Below are positions 52,293 to 63,951 of a stretch of DNA of 64,000 nt, piece by piece. The stretch lies in assembly GCA_003991915.1 (NCBI GenBank), contig RQTK01000929.1:1-64000 (forward strand). The letters run 5' to 3'. Below the pieces are notes generated by a model that saw nothing but the letters and a program-made list of their open reading frames with translations, did no database searches and was not told where the DNA came from. The DNA comes from Elysia chlorotica (Eukaryota; Mollusca; Gastropoda; Plakobranchidae). How positions within the stretch are numbered: position 1 is the first letter of the stretch; each line of letters begins with the position of its first letter. Position numbers and translations under genes: made by a program.

Positions 52293-55291
52293 TCAATGAA
52301 CAATTTTTGGAAGATTTTGCTGAATATTTTTGAACAGGATGTTTCTGAAACAAAGCATAGATTTAACATCTTTAAGGCTTAGCAAATCTGCAAGAGAATA
52401 TAAATCATGCTCCTTTCTTGCTGCTTTTACAGCCCTTTGTGCTGAAAGTGCATACAGTGCTTCTTCTAAAGACAAAGTCATGCTGTCCATGGCAGGAAAC
52501 AACTTCAGATTCCACAATGTTATCTTTGTATCTTGAGCGCCATTACCCTTGTTCCCAGACTGAGTGTTGTTTACTTCCGTTGGTAATATATCTGTTTGTT
52601 TCATACCTTGAGACTGCATGAAATGCTTTAACGTTGAAGACAAAAAGGGTAACGATTCCAAATCTGTAAGCGAGACAGTTTTTTTAAGATTGTCATCAAC
52701 ATGGAAGAAAACAGTGACATACTTGGTTACGTTTTGCAATAGCACAGGTACAGTGTGGAGGAACATTTCTTGAGGAATAATTAGTGAGGAAATTATTTTT
52801 TTTGCTTCTTTTCTAAGGTATTGACAGTTACTCAAGATGCAATTGGGTTGAATGGTTATAGGGATGTCAAAATGGCAGTAATCAATAACGCAGTCAGCAG
52901 CAATCTTGGATGAACTGGGGACTAGGCTGTGCATTATACATGCATTGGATGAAACTGTTCTTTGAACTTCAATCTGATTTTGATTTGTGTTGTTTTCACT
53001 TTCCAAATTTAAAGAAGTCCAAGCATTGAAAACATCTTTTTCTAAAGACATCTCGCGGTGGAATACATCATCACGACAGAAGTGATGTATTAGTTCACGT
53101 GTGGTGCCAATATGAACAAACTTGGACAGATTTAAAACTAAAACATGAACATCTGTGCCTCTAAGGCAGTCAAACACAGCCTGCCTACGAGCCAAGAGAT
53201 TGGAAGTTTGCTGGCTTACATTTGAGGTAAGATGGATGTAGTCATTTGTTGCTCTTTCTCCTAAGGCTTGAAGGAAGTCTCCATATGCATCAATCTCACA
53301 GCCAAGATCCCCAACTGATTTCTTAAACTCAAGTAACTTTTTCATACCATCAGTCCCAAAGTAAAAGCTACTATCTGTGTAGACAGTATCTCCCTCAATG
53401 CTAACACCTCCAGCAAACGAGTGGGAATCTCCAGACAGGACTGCTCCCTGGCGCTTCATTCTTTCATCACTTGGCTTTTGCAGAACTTCTAGGCATCCTC
53501 TCACCTCCACCAAACTGCTTGTGTCTAAACTGTCCACGTCCTTAATGACAAAAACACCATGAGTGCGACCGATTTCAATTGGAGAAGGATGAGCAAGGGC
53601 TGTAAAACCAAGGGGTGGAATTTTCCAGTCCCCATCACTCAAGCTATATACAGTGAAATCATCAGCACAGGTGACAAAAATTCCAGGCTCTATTTTGTCT
53701 ACAAATGGCCAGTATAAGGCTAGCTTGAGGTCAAGCATTTGGTAGGGGGGATTTCCATGGGGTAACAAAGAAAAGACTTTCCCTAGAATAGTTGCACTAG
53801 GCATTCTTTGGCTCCAACCGCCTGCATGAATCATCAGGATTTTCTTGGAAAACATGTCATAACCATATTCACTTTCCAAGAACTCCAAGGCAGTAAGTGT
53901 TGAGCCTCCATTACCTTGGAAACAATAAATGAGAAAGAAAAAAAGCCAGTGAAGGATGAAAGTCAAGTTTAAAAATAACTTTAAAAATCAATGTCCAAAA
54001 GTAAATGTCTCATTGCAAAACTTTTAATTTTGCAACTGTGAGCTTAAAATTTAAGTAATGTCTAAGATAAGACAGAGAGTATAAAAAAGATACTACAAAA
54101 GGTATTAATGTACATTTTTTTCCAATTAAATAGAATAATTCACAGCCTAAATAAATATAAAGGTATGAATAAACCCTATCTTCAAACTTTATTAATAATA
54201 GTATGCTTATTTCTTTCTTCCAATCTATTTTTAATTTGTCTTATACTCTTTGGCAGAGTGCTGGGTAATCAAGAGCTAGGCTAATTTTTCTTGTCGAAAA
54301 ACTTTGTGTTGTAAATTGCCATTGTGTTTTCTCACTAAACATTACTTTTGCTGTGACTTAAGAGCCTCAGCTACCATTGCCACAAAAGTGTTTGCCCACA
54401 CCACAAATTGCATGCAGCACCTTCTCAAAGGTGGTTTAACGACATAACCATTGCACATACTGCACTCTCATATAAGGCAGATCATACTTTTTTTTAAAAT
54501 CAAGAACAAGAGATTTCATTCTCTCCATTAGCTTATTGCTTACCAATTCTAATTCCTGGCGGATCAGATACAATATGTATTGGTAAATCAGTAGGCAACT
54601 CAGCACGAATTCTTTTTTCTTCCACTTGTAGTTCAAATGCTTCTTTCTGAGGCTTGTCCGCTGTGGTTATAATTACAACATCCCAAAAGCTGCGTCCACA
54701 TTTAGCTATGCTTTTTCCTGGACAAATGAAAAAGTTTGTTACATTGTGTTCAATTGCTAAAAGATTTTGTCTTCATTTCTCCATGACTTCACAACTTCAT
54801 ATACAAATAATTATAAATCAGTCAAGAGAATGTGGTTTCAAAAAGAGATAAAACCCACGAGTGAGTCTTGTTTAAATCCATTAGAAGCCTTCTATTCAAG
54901 AATATCCTTGTTCTCTCTGTTGGTTCATTTTAGTATGTTAAATATCATCTTATGACTCGAATATGCAAATTTTAGAGTGATAACTACTACAATGTAACTG
55001 TACATTTATAATTTAGCTTCTTCTGTTCAGTTACCATTAATTAATTCTTTAGCAAGATCTGAAATCAGATGTAAACACATATCACATTGTTATCTATTGA
55101 ACTATAATTAATTGCTGTGGTTTAACCTTTTGTAATCTTATCTACGGTGCTCTATGGGCGGGATTTTAGTTGAGTTAGGCCGAGAAGCTTGCGGCAGTGA
55201 TCACCTTTTCTTAATAGGGGTCACGAAGGGGTCACTTCACGACTCCCTTACCTGCGGTGCTGAGGTCTGATACTGAATTAAGTGCCCTCAT
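52293..55291 (-). CDS. FPGT: Fucose-1-phosphate guanylyltransferase (GDP-L-fucose pyrophosphorylase)
   Basis: Three exons on the minus strand: 55291-55252, 54717-54544 and 53914-52293 (1836 nt, 611 residues), close to the usual length of about 600. It makes GDP-L-fucose from GTP and L-fucose-1-phosphate in the cytosolic fucose salvage pathway. Diagnostic stretches: FWDVVIITTADKPQ, DPPGIRIGNGGSTLTALEFL (the nucleotide-binding GNGGST crosses the exon 2/3 junction, residues 72-77), HAGGWSQRMPSATILGKVF (101-119), FVTCADDFTVYS, GFTALAHPSPIEIGRTHGVF, and CEIDAYGDFLQALGERAT. Exons 2 and 3 are secure. Exon 1 is short (13 codons plus one base, MRALNSVSDLSTA). I chose it because it offers an ATG, a strong GTAAGG donor and the required phase; its protein sequence only loosely resembles known N-termini. 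No fucokinase (GHMP kinase) domain follows, so this is the separate animal enzyme, not the fused plant/bacterial FKP form. Confidence 0.92.
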
Positions 55292-55799
55292 AATTAGTGC
55301 TCTAGGTAAGTGAGTGTAAATAGTGCGCTGTCTTAATAAGGTTATTGTAAAAACAAAACAAAAAAACTCCTGTTAAAAAGTGAATTTAAGTTTGATAGTT
55401 TAAAGATATGCATGTCTAGATTAGGTTTAAAAAGTAGAATAAATGACATTAAAATGCTTTGAACTTTAAATATTGAACGTTTGCACCAATCGAGCTTGAT
55501 TAAAACTTCATTACATTTTTCTGTACATGTATATCAAACCTGTCACTTAACTTCATTGTCATTCTTTCACCCGCATTGAAGTTATGAGTAACTAAAGTAT
55601 TATGTACAGTTTTGGATACTTTAAAAAATTTGAATTGAAGCTTTTTTTTTTTAGAGCAAATATTTTTAAATATATGGTTTTTCAAACAATCGTACTATAC
55701 CAGGAATGTTTTTTTTTTTGTGAAGAAAAATAAGTATTACAAAAATCACCTTAAAACTTCAATGTACATGTATATTAAAAATGACTTTTTATTAAGTTC

Positions 55800-56720
55800 A
55801 TGAGTCAGGTGTATCTAATTTGACATTCTTGGCTATTCGTCTGTAGATTGTAATATATGTATCAATGGCACTCCGACTCGACGCAATCACATCATCAGTC
55901 ATGTGTTGGCAGTGCGATAGAGCTACATGAACTTGGCAAAATGTGTTAGTAAGTCTGTTGAATTTGTGTACAATATCATAGGCCCTGTCTGAAATCTATG
56001 GGTTATTTGTATGTGCTTGTGTCTGTTTGATTATTGTGCATGTCAGGTTAAAGTAAACGCCCGATTGTAAAAATACTTGTGGCAGTGGTTGCCCACAAAG
56101 AAGCAGCTGTGGTAGGCCTGGGGGGAATACATAGGTATTTTATATTTATTTAAAAGACCAATTCTGGATATAAGATCAACATGTTCCATGTTTGCAAGTG
56201 TCTGTTCTGTTTGTGTTAACTGTCTAGTGTCATTGGTGATGTCCTCCAGGCCTTTACTGAGCACAAAGCAACCTTTAAACTGCCCTATATTGTCTTGGGT
56301 GTTCAAGAACAGGCTCCAGTTGTTGCAATATTTCTTTACTAATTTGTGAGGCTGACATCTACTTTTCTGGTTATGCAGAGATCTAATGCACGGGCTTTCT
56401 GTTTAAAAGCTAGTGGGGCACTTAAAAAAGACACAGAGGAGAATATGCAGATAGGGAAGAGCGATAAATCCAATGGTATCTGCAGAAAAGGAGTGAAGCT
56501 ACAATTGAAAAATTTTTCAGCCTGTTTGATGTCGCCACAACTCTCCTGCAATGTTTGTTTTTTTTTTTGCTGATACAATTAACAGTTCTATCTTCCAAGG
56601 AACAAAATAAAGCTGCATGCAATTGCCGCCTTGGCATCCAGCACCACAAGCAAGTATTGGTTCCTTGTGGGCCCGACAAGCCTAGCATAGATATGTAATT
56701 ACCACACACATATAACAAAT
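55800..56720 (-). pseudogene. Decayed mobile-element-like protein remnant (unclassified)
   Basis: Minus-strand pieces in order: ARALDLCITRKVDVSL (about 56395-56346), FKGCFVLSKGLEDITNDTRQ (about 56277-56218), SFFVGNHCHK-like (SCFFVGNHCHKYF, about 56107-56069), and DRAYDIVHKFNRLTN (about 55987-55943) running to a stop near 55801. Stops and frameshifts separate them. The F-V-G-N-H-x-H-K motif and the spacing remind me of uncharacterised repeat-encoded proteins common in cnidarian and mollusc genomes. The family name is unknown to me, and no catalytic domain is visible. Confidence 0.35.
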
Positions 56721-57808
56721 GGTATTTAAGAAATAAAGTTTTTAAAAAAGAGAACACTTTATAAGTTGCACTTAAAATATCTACACACACATACTGTTCT
56801 AGAATCTCAATGAATAGGCCCAGGAACTTACAATTTTCACTAACATAAACACAAAATATTGCACTATCAATCAGTAGTGATTCTGTTCAATGACGATCAA
56901 CAGATAATGAAATAAAACATGCATAAATTAGTTGATTTTCGCGCATTAGCTAGGGTCAAACTCAGGTAAAATAGTGCGCACATGTCCTACTTTATTGGAT
57001 GTTCATGGCTAACACCCCTTGAGATCAGCCAATTTAGTTATAAATATGACAGGGTCAAAAGAAAAAGAATTAAAAAATTACGCAAAATTAACAAAAATCC
57101 ATGTTTCAAAACACCTAACTCGTGAACTTTCGTAACTGATGTTGTCAAATGCAGTGAACTGTCATATTGGTGGTAGCAGTAGAAAGCTCTTACAGAGACA
57201 GAGGGGATAATAGACAACCTTTAAGTAAAAAAAATGGAAAGAAAGATTTGGAAAGATATAGTATAAAATGCTGTGATTTCATATGAGATTCATAGTGTGA
57301 ACAGAAAACTAAGTTGTTGACGCAAAGTAGCAAGTGAAAAAGAAACTTAACCACTGGAAATAAACAAGAATATTCAATACCTGCATCTAAGTGCCGTTTT
57401 TCTTTTTTTTTTTTTTTAAGATAAGGGCTAATTCAATAATTAATTCAAAAGACAAATATGGCTGCAGGGATAATGTTAATTTATTCTGGCACACACAAAA
57501 AAAAAAGCAGCCGAAATGTGATAATTATTCAACCTACTATACAGAATATCAGTACGATTTTTAACGGCAAAGATGCATTAAGTAATATTAGCCTAGGCCA
57601 GTTTCACATAAAGTGTATTAATAGCGACAATAAACCATCCATATGAGTGGATCTTTTAAAGCCATGACCATTTCAATGTTATTTGCACAGCACTGTTACA
57701 CTTTTAATATCATTATCAATAATCATTACATTGATACATAACAGTGTAAGAAAAGCCAATGTGTTATATCAATCAATTCATCCTGCTCAAAAATCAATTA
57801 AACTGTGT

Positions 57809-57810
<2 letters not shown>

Positions 57811-57857
<47 letters not shown>

Positions 57858-57879
57858 CTCTCCCCTCCCCTCTCTCTCT
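57811..57879. repeat. (CT)n microsatellite at gap edge
   Basis: CT run turning into CCCCTCTCCCCTCCCC, immediately followed by N bases. The repeat is the probable reason the assembly broke here. Confidence 0.95.
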
Positions 57880-58671
57880 NNNNNNNNNNNNNNNNNNNNN
57901 NNNNNNNNNNNNNNNNNNNNNNNNNNNNNNNNNNNNNNNNNNNNNNNNNNNNNNNNNNNNNNNNNNNNNNNNNNNNNNNNNNNNNNNNNNNNNNNNNNNN
58001 NNNNNNNNNNNNNNNNNNNNNNNNNNNNNNNNNNNNNNNNNNNNNNNNNNNNNNNNNNNNNNNNNNNNNNNNNNNNNNNNNNNNNNNNNNNNNNNNNNNN
58101 NNNNNNNNNNNNNNNNNNNNNNNNNNNNNNNNNNNNNNNNNNNNNNNNNNNNNNNNNNNNNNNNNNNNNNNNNNNNNNNNNNNNNNNNNNNNNNNNNNNN
58201 NNNNNNNNNNNNNNNNNNNNNNNNNNNNNNNNNNNNNNNNNNNNNNNNNNNNNNNNNNNNNNNNNNNNNNNNNNNNNNNNNNNNNNNNNNNNNNNNNNNN
58301 NNNNNNNNNNNNNNNNNNNNNNNNNNNNNNNNNNNNNNNNNNNNNNNNNNNNNNNNNNNNNNNNNNNNNNNNNNNNNNNNNNNNNNNNNNNNNNNNNNNN
58401 NNNNNNNNNNNNNNNNNNNNNNNNNNNNNNNNNNNNNNNNNNNNNNNNNNNNNNNNNNNNNNNNNNNNNNNNNNNNNNNNNNNNNNNNNNNNNNNNNNNN
58501 NNNNNNNNNNNNNNNNNNNNNNNNNNNNNNNNNNNNNNNNNNNNNNNNNNNNNNNNNNNNNNNNNNNNNNNNNNNNNNNNNNNNNNNNNNNNNNNNNNNN
58601 NNNNNNNNNNNNNNNNNNNNNNNNNNNNNNNNNNNNNNNNNNNNNNNNNNNNNNNNNNNNNNNNNNNNNNN
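57880..58671. other. Assembly gap (792 N)
   Basis: Unresolved bases. Any open frame spanning this interval is meaningless. Confidence 1.
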
Positions 58672-60410
58672 GTTCCGAAGGGTTGGTTAACATGGTCAGA
58701 AAAGGTGGCTTAATAATCCCCTTCCATATCATCTATGAGCAGCAGTAACACTTTACTATTTTCTTGCATATTCAAAATACATCAAACTTCCCAATAAGAG
58801 TTCTCGATGTGGCCAATTGGGGCCTTATGATGTCTTATTATAGCCATCGTGTTTTAATATATACATTCAAAGAGTGTGTATATATATATAGTTATGATGA
58901 TTTCGAATTAATTATGTAGCAATAAGGATAAAATTGCCCAAAATGCCAAAACCAGAATGTGGCACGCTATGATTTGCAGACTAAATCTATGATTTGAATT
59001 AATACCATTACCAGTGCTACATTAAATTTTGGTCTATAGATCCTTAAAATGGATGCGAGAATCTCACAATTTTAAGACATGAACAGGCTGAATTAAAAAT
59101 AGCACACAGCCAGAATAATTTTTTTATTCCTCTGAAGAACTGAAACAAAGTGGTGCAAAAAGAAATAAAATTGTTTTTAAACAAAAGAAATACCCCCTTC
59201 TAGCAAATACTTAGGAAATTTCAATTTTTAAAAGCCTTACCTTTTCTTCTTTTTTTTTCATATATTTATTAATTATTGTTCTTATCTGTCTAAAATATGT
59301 TGTAATTACTTTCCCTTTTTCTTTTCCCAGTAAAAATTTTTAAAGACCAAAAGCTTCAATACGTATAAAATGTTATATTGTTTTGTAAATCTTACATATT
59401 AGACTACTTACGCCACTTTATTATTCTTTTTTTTTTTACCTTGCCTATAATATGTCAGATTAAATCAAAAGAATCCAGAGACTTATAATTTGCTGCAATA
59501 CAAAATCGTCACAATATCAACTACACACAGTAGCCTACATGTTCAACGAGCATTTATTGATCTACTTACATTTATAACCCTGTATATATAATTATAATAT
59601 TTATAAATAGTAGTAGTAATGTAAATGTTGTACACTCACCAGTATCCTCTATCAGTCTATATGCTTGCTTGGCAGTAACTGTTCAATTTCCGTGTCCAAC
59701 TAAAAATCTACTGTTCTAGCGGCAGTCAATCGTACTCAATCTACTTGCTGGGGTAGCAATATCAAGTGTTCTTTGTTGTTGTTGTTTTTTTTTATGGATT
59801 ACGCTGCCTATCACAAAAATGGGACATCGACACCGCTGCCTTCAGCGCTGATAGTACTAGATCCTGAGTCTGATGCTCGACTCTCACGTTTCTGATCATC
59901 TCAGACTTGCTTCAGCCGTTCCACTCGTATCCACTGACTGCCTGGATCTGAAATGAGTGGAACGGAATTTAATAAAGTAATAAGCTCATCTGAATCTGAT
60001 CAGATAAACACTGGAACAAGTAGGCCCTATGTATCGCATCTACAGTATTGACTGCTAGCAGCTAAAAGCCAACTAGGCCTATTAGATTACTAGTCCAACG
60101 TCCGCCATTATTGTTACTATAAATAGATTATGTCAGTGTAAATTTAGACGCGCTCGTCTTCGATTAGTGTCAACTAGTCTATTGCTCTTTCTACTCGACA
60201 ACATAGCATACATTTTAAGCGGCCCATCTAAATTACTGTTTATCCAATCATATACCATGTAAGATCTGGACACTCGATTCCCTTAAAATACCAGACAGGA
60301 CATTATAGAATGTCATCCTCAGTAAAGCTAATTGATGACAACGACAACGTGAATGATTTTGAATTCATGAATAAATTATGTAATTATGATATACATGTAC
60401 ATGTTACATG

Positions 60411-60412
<2 letters not shown>
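58672..60412. other. Intergenic, no gene recognised
   Basis: AT-rich to about 59620, then more mixed sequence (59640-60250). A strong donor-like site reads on the minus strand at about 59633-59639 (G|GTGAGT), but the sequence before it has an in-frame stop and no ATG in the frame FPGT would need. It could belong to a noncoding first exon. Confidence 0.4.
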
Positions 60413-60655
<243 letters not shown>

Positions 60656-60656
<1 letters not shown>

Positions 60657-61145
60657 AATTAAAGCACACTCTCTTCATACAACAGACGAAATTTAAAAAT
60701 TTACAACGATAAGAAAATAAGAAGGTAGAATTTCGACATAAAGATTAACAATAATTTAATAATATACACACACATATATAACACATTGTTACGGGATAGC
60801 TTTCACGTAGGCCTAACTTCTAATATATTTTTTCTCTAAACTATAACACAGATATGTTGGCACAATCTTGCAATAGGGGATATATTCAAACATGCAGTGA
60901 TAATATTGTATAAACTATAATAATCGTGGAAGTTACAATACAAATCAATGAATACTTTGCAATTAAATACTAGTCTTTAATAATAAACAGATTTCACGTA
61001 TAAAATAAACACAGCAGCGTTAATGTCCTTTTTAACAACAAACCTGTTGTCATCAGATGTCTCAACTGTCAGCACGTTCATACTCCCTGGACGCTTCTGG
61101 AAGGCTAATTGCCGCTGATCACCGTATGTAAGACACCCGTCACAT
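60656..61145. other. Spacer between microsatellite and minisatellite
   Basis: AT-rich and unremarkable apart from a short (CA)n/(TA)n patch near 60765-60780. No gene seen. Confidence 0.4.
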
Positions 61146-61398
61146 TATCAGTTTCCACCACCAGAAGCCTCTCCCGTAACCCCGATACGGATGATTTGTA
61201 CCACTCAAAGAGTGCAACTACCAGTTACAATATTAGTCTCCACCACCAGAAGCATCTGCCTCCCGTAACCCCGATACGGATGACTTGTACCACTCAAAGA
61301 GTGCAACTACCCGTCACGATATTAGTCTCCACCACAAGTGGCCTCTCCCGCAACCCCGATACGGATGGCTTGTGCCACTCAAAGAGTGCAGTGTATAC
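61146..61398. repeat. Minisatellite, three copies of an 85-89 bp unit
   Basis: The landmark CCCGATACGG occurs at 61181, 61270 and 61355, each followed by GATG/GGCT, TTGT and the hairpin word CACTCAAAGAGTG. The left part of each unit has CTCCACCAC and CTCCCG. Units differ by point changes and a small length change (89 then 85 bases). GC content is higher than the surroundings. A 107-residue open frame over it is a repeat artefact. Confidence 0.88.
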
Positions 61399-61812
61399 AA
61401 CAACAAAAAAGGGATTTTGTTCCCTGAAATAAACATGAACAACCAAGTCATAAGTTCCCAATGACGTGGCTACAGCTCCACCTCTTACATTTAACTGCGC
61501 ACCATAATCACTAATATCTTATTAGTCGTTTCACGATATGACTCTCTAACAGAATCTAAGTTAACATTTAATTATGTTTAATCTTTTTCTCCAAAAATAA
61601 TAGAGTGTCAATGCTCTCTCTTAAAATTGCAGGATTATCTACAAGTCACGTCCCTAAATTAACCTTAATTTCTGGGGTGATAATTAGGAGAAAAGAAATT
61701 AAAACAATCATCACTTACCTCGTATTTGTTGAAATACACAAAGCTCTTGAGTCACAGCAGAGCACCGACAAATCGGTCCCTCGCGTCGTGAGTCCACACG
61801 TACACGCTCACA

Positions 61813-61985
61813 CACAGAGTTCCAAACTCTACCAGTTTCACCGACAGGATCGGCTATAAATCTATCCTATCTAGAAGTAACGAGACTCAGTTTCTCCGAA
61901 CACAGAGTTCCAAACTCTGGTTAATCTCACCGACAGAACGGCTACAGTACACTTCTATCTAGAAGTAACGAGACACAGTCTCTCC
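61813..61985. repeat. Minisatellite, two copies of an 88-bp unit
   Basis: CACAGAGTTCCAAACTCT begins at 61813 and again at 61901. Shared downstream words are CACCGACAG, CGGCTA, TATCTAGAAGTAACGAGAC and CAGT.TCTCC. The unit contains the hairpin AGAGTT-CCA-AACTCT. It shares no obvious sequence with the 61146 minisatellite despite a similar period. Confidence 0.88.
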
Positions 61986-61989
61986 AAAT

Positions 61990-62590
61990 GTTCAAATTCG
62001 ATCTGCCTAACTAGTCTGAGGTATCATGATTTAAATCCTACTCGATTATAACCTACCCAGACATCCTTGACTAATGACGAATGTCTTAAGGCTTTTCCAC
62101 ACGAGTCCATACTCATAAATTGATTAATAATTATTATGCTTTTTGTGATATTCCACGTTCCCCACACTGGCATCTTTGTTTATATCTGTAGTTGATTTAT
62201 ATAACCCTTCATATATTCCAGCCTGACGTACTTTCTCGCCTATCCGATACACGGTCCAGCGACCGTTCCTGGCTAGTTTTCAAACATATAACTCTACCTG
62301 TCACGCAGTTATTTACGTTACGTTAGAACGGTTAGATTATTCTCTAGGCCCAAACCTTTAGCGTGGCCAGCCATTCTGTGGCATACATACTATATAAATC
62401 ATAATATCACAATTTCACAGCTCGAGTTACTGAATGTATGTATATACGAAACATCTTATGTTGTGTTAACGTTATACATTATACATGTACAAAAAGGAAT
62501 GAGTAAATATAAACGTAGATACTATTAAATAGAAGGATTCTAGTCAAGTATAATTAATAATTGCATTAAAATGGTTTATTTGTTGAAAAT
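61990..62590. other. Intergenic, no gene recognised
   Basis: Mixed-composition sequence with no coding frame or repeat that I can identify. Confidence 0.4.
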
Positions 62591-62599
62591 AATCATTTT

Positions 62600-62930
62600 C
62601 TAATAAAATGTTCATTTTTTAAAGATATAGGTCGATGCAAATAAGAATTTTTGTATCTGTTGGTTCTGGCCCTTGGCATCCTAAATCTTCCAATAATGTT
62701 AAAGTCTACTGTCGGATTCGTCATGGAGAGGATGTGTCTTGTCGTCAAGTATCTGTTTCGTCTTGTTCTCGGTGCGTTGTTTACAGAGTGTGTCAACATC
62801 GTCGTGTTGCCTGCCAACCACATCACCTGCTTTATTGATAATTTTGTTTAATTTGTCTTTGTTCTGTTTTGTCAAATTTCCACCCCGACATGAGATGCCA
62901 AAGGTCAGAGAGATGGTCCGCATCATTAGA
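62600..62930 (-). mobile_element. L2/CR1-like retrotransposon, C-terminal remnant
   Basis: The minus strand reads KDKLNKIINKAGDVVGRQ, DTLCKQRTENKTKQIL and THPLHDE, with a frameshift to GRFRMPRARTNRYKNSYLHRPISL. This is the usual tail after the reverse transcriptase in L2-like elements (K.NKI...A.K..G, DPTHPL, RTNRFKNSF.P.AI.L). It is the same family type as the copies at 30.95 and 42.47 kb, opposite strand. Confidence 0.8.
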
Positions 62931-62985
62931 GATATAGAGAGAGGAAGAGATAGATAGACAAAGAGGCGGGTACAGACGGAGACAC

Positions 62986-62989
<4 letters not shown>

Positions 62990-63059
<70 letters not shown>
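62990..63059. repeat. (GA)n microsatellite
   Basis: Perfect GA run ending in a G-rich patch, in a larger purine-rich stretch from about 62930. Confidence 0.95.
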
Positions 63060-63066
<7 letters not shown>

Positions 63067-63349
63067 AGGAAGAAAGATGTTTTCGTGAGGTTAAAGTTTT
63101 AAATTTCTGTGTATTTCTTCACGTATCCTTTAGAGGCTTTACTGTCGTCGGTTGCAAATTTTGCTGCATAAACAAAACAGAAATGGTTATTAAAAGTACG
63201 GGGGGTAAATAGATTAATTTTGAGTCAGATTGATGTCTTTGATCTCCGCTCCTAAGTTTTTGTCCTCTAGTCTACTCTATGGCTTTATCTCTATATGTCT
63301 GTATGTCTGTGTCTCTCTCTGTATATCTCTGACTCTGTCTCTGTCTCTG

Positions 63350-63389
<40 letters not shown>

Positions 63390-63951
63390 ACTCTTTATCC
63401 AGAACTGGATTTAGCCAGGGGTTCAGGGGGGCTCGGGCGAAGGGGAAGAGTGGGGGAAGAAAAAAAAAAGGAAGAAAAAGAAACTTCATGACATGAACTG
63501 AATGTAGCTAAAGGCTGTAAGCTTTAAAAGATGGAAACACTAATATCACCCCCTCCCCCCTTTCCCCAAAGATTTGGCAACATCCGAATCGATATAAACA
63601 AATTGTCACTGCAAAATGGCAAAATGTGAGGGAATGGATCACAGCCGTCATAGGGGCCCCCAACGGACCCTGATCACAGCTTTCCACCACAGGACTAAAA
63701 AAAAAGGGAGGGGAGGGGGGCGGGGTCGCATCGACTATTAATGAACAAAATTGCAGCTGTTATCACCTCATGTCAAACTTGTTTGGCACATTTCCTAACT
63801 ATCGAAACCAACCGAGGCAATAAAACCTGGCATCGTTTCCAGTTTCAGCGCCCCCCCCCCCCCTCCCACATCCCTTGATGTTTAGATCTGCTATGATTAT
63901 TCCGATTTTGTGGGTTGTTTTTTTTTTCACCAATCATGTCCTCTTCTACAG
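63060..63951. other. Intergenic or intronic, low-complexity
   Basis: Contains a (CT)n tract at about 63348-63385, G-rich and C-rich homopolymer patches (63704-63726, 63851-63863) and no believable coding frame. If the final exon candidate is real, this is its upstream intron. Confidence 0.4.

Larger units (their letters stand above)
55292..57879. other. Upstream region of FPGT, with possible decayed mobile protein
   Basis: FPGT's promoter should lie in the left part of this stretch. Between about 55800 and 56720 the minus strand has short protein-like pieces described in their own entry. 56800-57800 is AT-rich and shows nothing I can name. The stretch ends in a CT microsatellite that runs into the assembly gap. 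Confidence 0.45.

Noticed and set aside
57683-58748. Open frames of over 300 residues
   Set aside because: They read straight through unresolved N bases.
59633-59760. Candidate first coding exon of FPGT with a GTGAGT donor (minus)
   Set aside because: In the phase needed by exon 2 it has a TGA and no ATG. It could only be a noncoding exon, and the 55291-55252 exon fits better.
61109-61432. 107-residue open frame with internal repeats
   Set aside because: It follows the minisatellite; unit lengths of 89 and 85 are not multiples of three together, so no protein repeat is maintained.
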